A stretch of 8,954 bases of DNA from assembly GCA_007136585.1 (NCBI GenBank), contig SLGR01000084.1, positions 1-8,954 of the forward strand, written 5' to 3'. The position numbers and the translations under genes were made by a program. The DNA comes from Candidatus Sumerlaeota bacterium. GTDB lineage: Bacteria > CG03 > SLGR01. Positions 1-6,100 of this stretch are shown in pieces; position 1 is the stretch's first letter; every line of letters starts with the position of its first letter. The notes beneath the pieces are model-generated. The model was not told the origin of the DNA and did not search any database. It saw nothing but the letters and a program-made list of their open reading frames with translations.

Positions 1-2
1 GT

Positions 3-164
3 CTGGTGAGGCGCGCGGCGGAAATCTTCAGTTCCCGCCGGCGGCGCACTGTGGAAGAGGCTGCGGAGGATGAAGCTGCGGAAGAGTCAGAGACGGAGCT
101 CCGCCGTCTTGAGCCGGAGGAAGAGGATATAGCCGGGCAGGTCCGGGAGGTTATAGAGAGCACT
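3..164 (+). other. Acidic low-complexity linker at left edge of the fragment
   Basis: Residues 1-54 of the reading frame begin with a short basic run (RRRR near residues 13-17) and continue into a strongly acidic stretch with clusters such as EEAAEDEAAEE and EPEEED. The composition suggests a flexible or helical inter-domain linker and has no family signature. It leads straight into the first conserved residues of the glutamate dehydrogenase domain. Because it is already in the open frame at base 3, the protein must extend upstream. Confidence 0.6.
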
Positions 165-3100
165 GTCAATCCCTACTGGCTTGATATGAAACAGCGGATT
201 GAGAGCGTGCGGAGTTACGTTGATGAGACAGCTCCGGGTATAATTGATGAGCTTATGGATCCTTTTGATACGCATACCGGGTGGCTTGATCTTGAACTTG
301 TTGACGAGAGCGGAACCGGATACCAGGCTTCTGTATTTGGAGCAAGGGTTTTAAATAATAATGTTCTGGGACCGGGAAAGGGCGGACTCAGGTACAGCAA
401 GGCCTCAGGTCTTATGAAAAACAGGGTTTTCAGAGAGACTCTTGAGAGGCTTTCGGACCTGGGGGCCGACGAAGCGGCAGTAAGACATTTTGTTGAGAAA
501 TGGGTGACTGAAGAAGCAAACGCGCTTGCGCTCGGAATGACTATTAAGAATGCGGCGAGCGGCCTGGAACTTGGCGGAGGCAAGGGGGACGTATTTATAG
601 GAAGCATAGAGCAGGATGATGAAGGAAGATGGACTCTCCGGGATTATGAGAACTGGGGTTCCGAACTTAATAAAGCCAGGATAGCCCGCACTCACAGCAG
701 TGATCTTGCCGAAAACAGGAAGGTGGGGATTAATACCGATATACCTGCCCCGGATGTAAATACCAATAAAAAAATCCTTGCAGTATATGAGGACGAATAT
801 CTCCGGTTTCTTACGGAAAACACGGATGAGATCCGCCATGCGGATCCGGAGCTGCACTCAATTTTAAATAATATTCTTAATAATATTGACAGTTACGCTC
901 AGACCGATACTCCGTTTCTGGAGGCGGCTGTGGAATACTCAAGATCGGGAGAGGGACACCCTGTCCCCTGGCTGGGGGTCTATACGGGTAAACCCGTGGA
1001 ACTCGGCGGCTCCCTGGGAAGAACGGAGGCCACCGGTTACGGGGGCGTTGATGTGATGAAATCGGTCTTTGCCGCGCAGGAAGACTCACTGGAAGGCAAA
1101 AGTATAGCCGTTCAGGGTTTTGGAAACGTAGGAACCTACGCCTCGCTCAGGCTGGTCCGCGAAGGCGCTGTGGTTCAGTATATCAACGACCACTCGCTCG
1201 TTCTTTATAAAGAGGCCGGTTTTTCAGAGCAGGAAATTCAGGACATGATGGACTGGATCGCGGAAAGTGACGAAAATACGGCCAGGGGTCTGGCCGGATA
1301 TCTCCAGGAGTATTCCGGAGAAATGGATTCCAGTATCCGGGTTCTGGGAGAATACGATGTCTCGGACTGGCACATTGGACTTGATGAGAGGACCGGTATA
1401 ATCTTAGGAGCCGAAGTGGATATACTTATCCTTGCCGCGCTTCAGGACCAGGTGAGAGAGGATAACGCCGATATTGTAAAAGCCGGTTATCTCTTTGAGC
1501 TTGCCAATGGCCCGGTTACGGTAGGAGGAGAGGATAGACTCTACGAAAGAGGAGTCCAGGTAGTACATGACTCTCTTGTAAACTCCGGCGGGGTGATAGT
1601 ATCAAGTTTTGAGACTGAACAGGCGGTCACGGGAGAGTGGCTTTCATCTGAAGAGGTAGGTGAGAAAAGGCGGAAAACTCTTGAGAGGGCTGCCCGCAGG
1701 GTCGCCGAGACAAAGATGGAACTGGGTATTGACCGGTACAGGACCGCCGGGGATGTAATAGCTTTACTTAGAATATATGAGACCGGTCAGATTCCGGAAT
1801 CCTTCCGTGAAGCCGCCCGGCTGGAATCAGAGTTCCGGTTTGAGGAGGCCAGAGAGGCTTTCCGTCAGGTTGCGCGGGAGCATCCCGGTACGGATCTGGA
1901 GGAGAAAATCCGCGAGCGTCTGGACAACCTTGAACTTCTCATAGCAGAGAAACAGAGTTACCAGAGGATTCATGATAACGCAAAAAGACTTCTTTTTGAG
2001 GCAGGGATAAAGGTAAGCCCGGAGATAGCCGAAAGGTTCTCCGAACTTATTGAGGCGGGGATGGTTGTATATGATGAGACAGAAGAGCGCCTGCATATAA
2101 TGTATGACCCCGATTCCGGTATGGATTTTGTCCAGGATGCCGTGGATATGGCGGTTGAGGCTGCCGGAAACTGGAGACTTCTTCCCGGTCACGGCACTTA
2201 CGCCACCGGCGGGTCACCTGTTTTTATAGATGAAGCCGGCGAGCGCCGGGAGACCACTGAGGAAGATTTAATAAGAGCGCTTGAAACGGCAAGGGAATAT
2301 GCGGATTTAATCTCAGTAGTAACGAGTCCGGTAAAGGTAAAAGTTCAGAAGGGGCAGGAACAGTCGGATGTGGTATACCGCTCCGCCCAGCTTATGGACG
2401 AGATACTTCCTGAAGGTATGATTAAACAGATAGATGCTTCAAAGTGGAGCGACGAACAGGTGCAGGAATTTGTCAGGGAAGACTGGGTTCACTGGTTTGA
2501 CCCGATAATGAATATGGGTGAACTTGACCCCTACCTCAAGGCAATGGTCAGGAGCGCCGAGGCCGGGGCCAATATAGGGCTTGCCAGTATGCCTATGTCC
2601 GGAGAGAACGCTCCCGCTACCCCCGAAGGGCTTCTTACTGTTGCCCACGCCGAGATACTTTTCCAGATACTTCTTGCCCAGACAGTTAACCCCGGAGTAG
2701 TAACCATACACGGCGGGTTTCCCTGCCCGACGGAACTTACCGGTCCTCAGACTTTTTCTATGAGACACGGTTCCGACGCGCATAACCTTGCAAACCTCTC
2801 TCTTTCCCGGCTTAATATGTGGGTTACGGGTCTTCCTACTCACCAGTCCGCCGCTTCAAATTACCGCGAGACGGCGGATGAAGAATCGTATGAGTACGGT
2901 CGCAGGGGAAGAGAGCTTATGAGACACAAGGGGTTTCATATGATCCGCCACGGTTTCGGGTTTGTGGACAACCTTATGGCTTTTAATCACGAAAAATTTG
3001 AGAGGGAACTTGCGGAGGAAAGGGAGATCCTTGCCTCGGAAGAACCCGACCCGCTGAGCCCGGTCTCTCCTATAATTATCCCGGAGGATCCTGAGGCCGT

Positions 3101-6100
3101 TGAAGTAATAAGCCGCGTTAAAAGCGGCAGGTACCCTGATGTAAAACATACAACCGACAACCTGACGGCTTTAGGGGATTGGGTAAAGGAAAACTTTGAC
3201 GAGCAGCCTGAAACCCCCGCTTACGGGGAGAATGTCAGTGAGCTTCTAAAGAGAGCGGTTGAGATACTCAAGGAGACACACCCCGCCTCAAGGCTCTTCA
3301 TTGAGTTAAACGAATCTCTTTACAGTCTTACGCGCAACGCCCTTGCCCTTCTTCTCAGGGGGACGGCGGATGAGAGTATAATGCAGCCCGGATCCGAACT
3401 GGATTATATGAGACCCGGCATAGCGGCTCTTGAGGACGAGAGCGGAATTTCCGCGCGGGTCAGCATACAGGAAGACAGCCTGGTCTTTGCAGATGAGGAT
3501 ATGTACGGGCTGGCTACAATAGAGGTTGACCGCGGTACAGGGGAGCATGTGCTTGTAGTGCACAGACTTGTATTTGAGACTCTCCGTGACCGGGGACCCC
3601 CGGCGGGGTTTGATACTTCGGAGGATTTTCTCCGCGCCCTTGCCCGCCACGAAATAAACGAGTTTAATGCTTTAAATAACCCGGAATCATCCCAGTACCA
3701 CGCCCTCACGGCATTTATATCCATGGTCGATAAACTCCCCAGGACCAGCCTTGCTTACCATAAGTATCTTGAGTTTGAGAATGAACACGGCAGAGCCCTG
3801 GAAGAGAAGAATCTTTTTGAGTTTAAGAGAGATATAAAGACACATCTTACCAGAAGTTCGTATAGGGAGATGGTTGATATTCTCCGCGACACCTTCCCGG
3901 ATGCGGTCATCCCGCCTGCTTTCTCAACGCTTAGGAAGGATACCGCCGTTGATGAGGCCACTATGGACCCCGCGCTTGATCTTATGAGAGGAGCCGGTTA
4001 CTACGCCGAGGTTCCGCAGGGGTTTGACCGTGATACCGGGTATGTAGTGGTTCCCACGCTGGTTTCGAGGGACTCGCTTCCTGCGGGGCTCAGGGAAGAG
4101 ATAAACTCCGCCGCCGGTGATGAGAAGAAGGTAACCGAGGCGGTTATAAGGCATCTGGAGGGTGAGTTCCGGGGGCGTGACCTGGTAACTGTAATAGATA
4201 GCCAGGAGCGTTCCAGTCTGATAGACCCCGCGGATATGGGGCTGATAGCCCTTGACCTGTCTTCGGCTGTTGCTGTGGAGACGGGAAGCGGCGATATCCT
4301 TGTTCATACCCACTACTGGGTCCAGGACGGGTTTGAAAATCTTGAGTACCTGAACTCGCTCCTTGAGAGCGAGATCCCGGCGGTTTTTCTTCCGGAGGTT
4401 GACTGGAGCGGGTTTGCCGCGAGCGATACCGCCACGGCGCTGGAGGCGCTGGGGCGTTATGCTCATCATCTTTTTGATGAGTTTCAGCGCGGCGAGACCG
4501 GCAGGGTAGAGGATTTACGGAATATTATTTCTCTTATAGATCCGGCAGAGCTGATAGATTCGGAAGGGATAAAGCTTGACACCGATCTTGGGCTTTTCAT
4601 ATCGGAGAAGGATATGGATGCCTCTACCGCGGGTTTCGGGGAGAACCTGGAGAGCTTTTTCGGGAGCCTGAACACAGTGCAGCAGATATCCCTGCTCTTA
4701 TACATTCTTGCGGTGCCTGAGCACGACGGCTCCGCCGGCAGGGCGCTTGAGTACGAGCGTCTGCAGGATGAGATAGCGGGATTTTACCACGGGGTAAGCA
4801 GCCGTCTTGACACCCTGGCGCGTGAAGAGTTCGGGGATGTCTCCGTATTTGAGCCGCTCCGCCTTGAGCTTGGACGGTATGCGGGGCGTTTAAATACCGC
4901 TGTGCGTTCTTCTGAGGCGCTGGAGCTAAACGGCGCCGATATAAATGAGATAATAAACCGCCTGGAAAGTGAAGGGGTGGAGCTGGATGCCTCAGAGAGG
5001 GCCCGTTTAGAGGGACTTTACCGTGAGTACGGGCAGGAGAGCTGGGCTTACGATATACTTCAGCTTTCGGAGATACTTAGCCGTGATAATTTCATAAAGG
5101 GATTCCGTAATCTTAAGGTATCGGACCCTGTTGATGTTCTTCCTTCAGAGAAACCGCTGGAGGCCTTTGACGGGACGGGGCGTATAGGAACGCTGGGTCT
5201 TGCCCTGCGTATGGCCTCTGATATAAACAGCGGCGAGGAAGGGTATTACGGTCGTTATATGGTAAGGACCCGCCGGGTAGCGGGAGAGACGGAGTCCGGG
5301 AGACTTCAGTCAGCCGAGGAGCTGGCGCGTAAGATGTTCTCGGATGAGGTGATAAGGACCTCCCGTCTTGACCTGGATACGGAGACCGGTCGCGAGACAA
5401 TAGCCGAGCTTATAGATTCGGGGCGGCTGGAGTTTACCGCCGGGCAGAGCGTTCTTAAGGCGCAGCAGGATTACCGTGTTGAGGAACAACTTGAGAGCGT
5501 CTATCCCGTGAGTATCCTGCTTGACGGCCGGGAGACGGGTGTTATATACGTTACGGCGGTCTCGGAGTTTTCGGATGGTCTGATAGAGGCCGGGGTTGAA
5601 CAGGATAATATTCCGCGCCCGTTTCTTGTATCCGACGGCGGGGAACTTTACTATTTCGGGAAACTTACCGACGCCACCCCCGGCGGGGTGGAGATAGGCG
5701 ACGGGACTATAGAGACCTCCGGCACAAAGCTCAGCGGTCCGACCGTATGGGAGCTTGCGGGGGTGGAAGCCCTGGATTCGGGTTCCGATAAACTTGACGC
5801 CGCCAGCGAGCTTGAGCGTCTTAGGGAGTTCCTGAGGCAGGTGGAGGAGATCCGCCTTCCCGAAGAGGGAGCGTATTTTGAGTACCTGAAAGCTCAGATA
5901 TCAAAGAAACTTCTGCTTCCTTTGAGCGGGGGAATACATTTTCTCGGCAGGTGGATGCTTCACAAGCTTCCTTTTGTTAAGGAAAGGGGAGCCAGCTACC
6001 TTACACCGACCTCCTGCAGCACCAACGGCGCCTCCTATATATCACTTATGCTTTCTTCTATGTTCGGTTTCGGCGTGGATCGTATGTCGCTTCTGGGTAC

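Noticed and set aside
1941-3281. Pyrrolysine-containing MttB
   Set aside because: No in-frame amber codon occurs in the domain.
4680-4730. Possible transmembrane helix (LLLYILAV)
   Set aside because: The hydrophobic run is only about 10 residues and is flanked by polar and charged residues, as in a buried helix.
5380-5398. Recurrent gagaccggtcgc-like words (also near 1780 and 7393)
   Set aside because: They encode the frequent peptide ETG followed by R or Q in unrelated contexts with no regular spacing, so they are not a repeat array or regulatory site.
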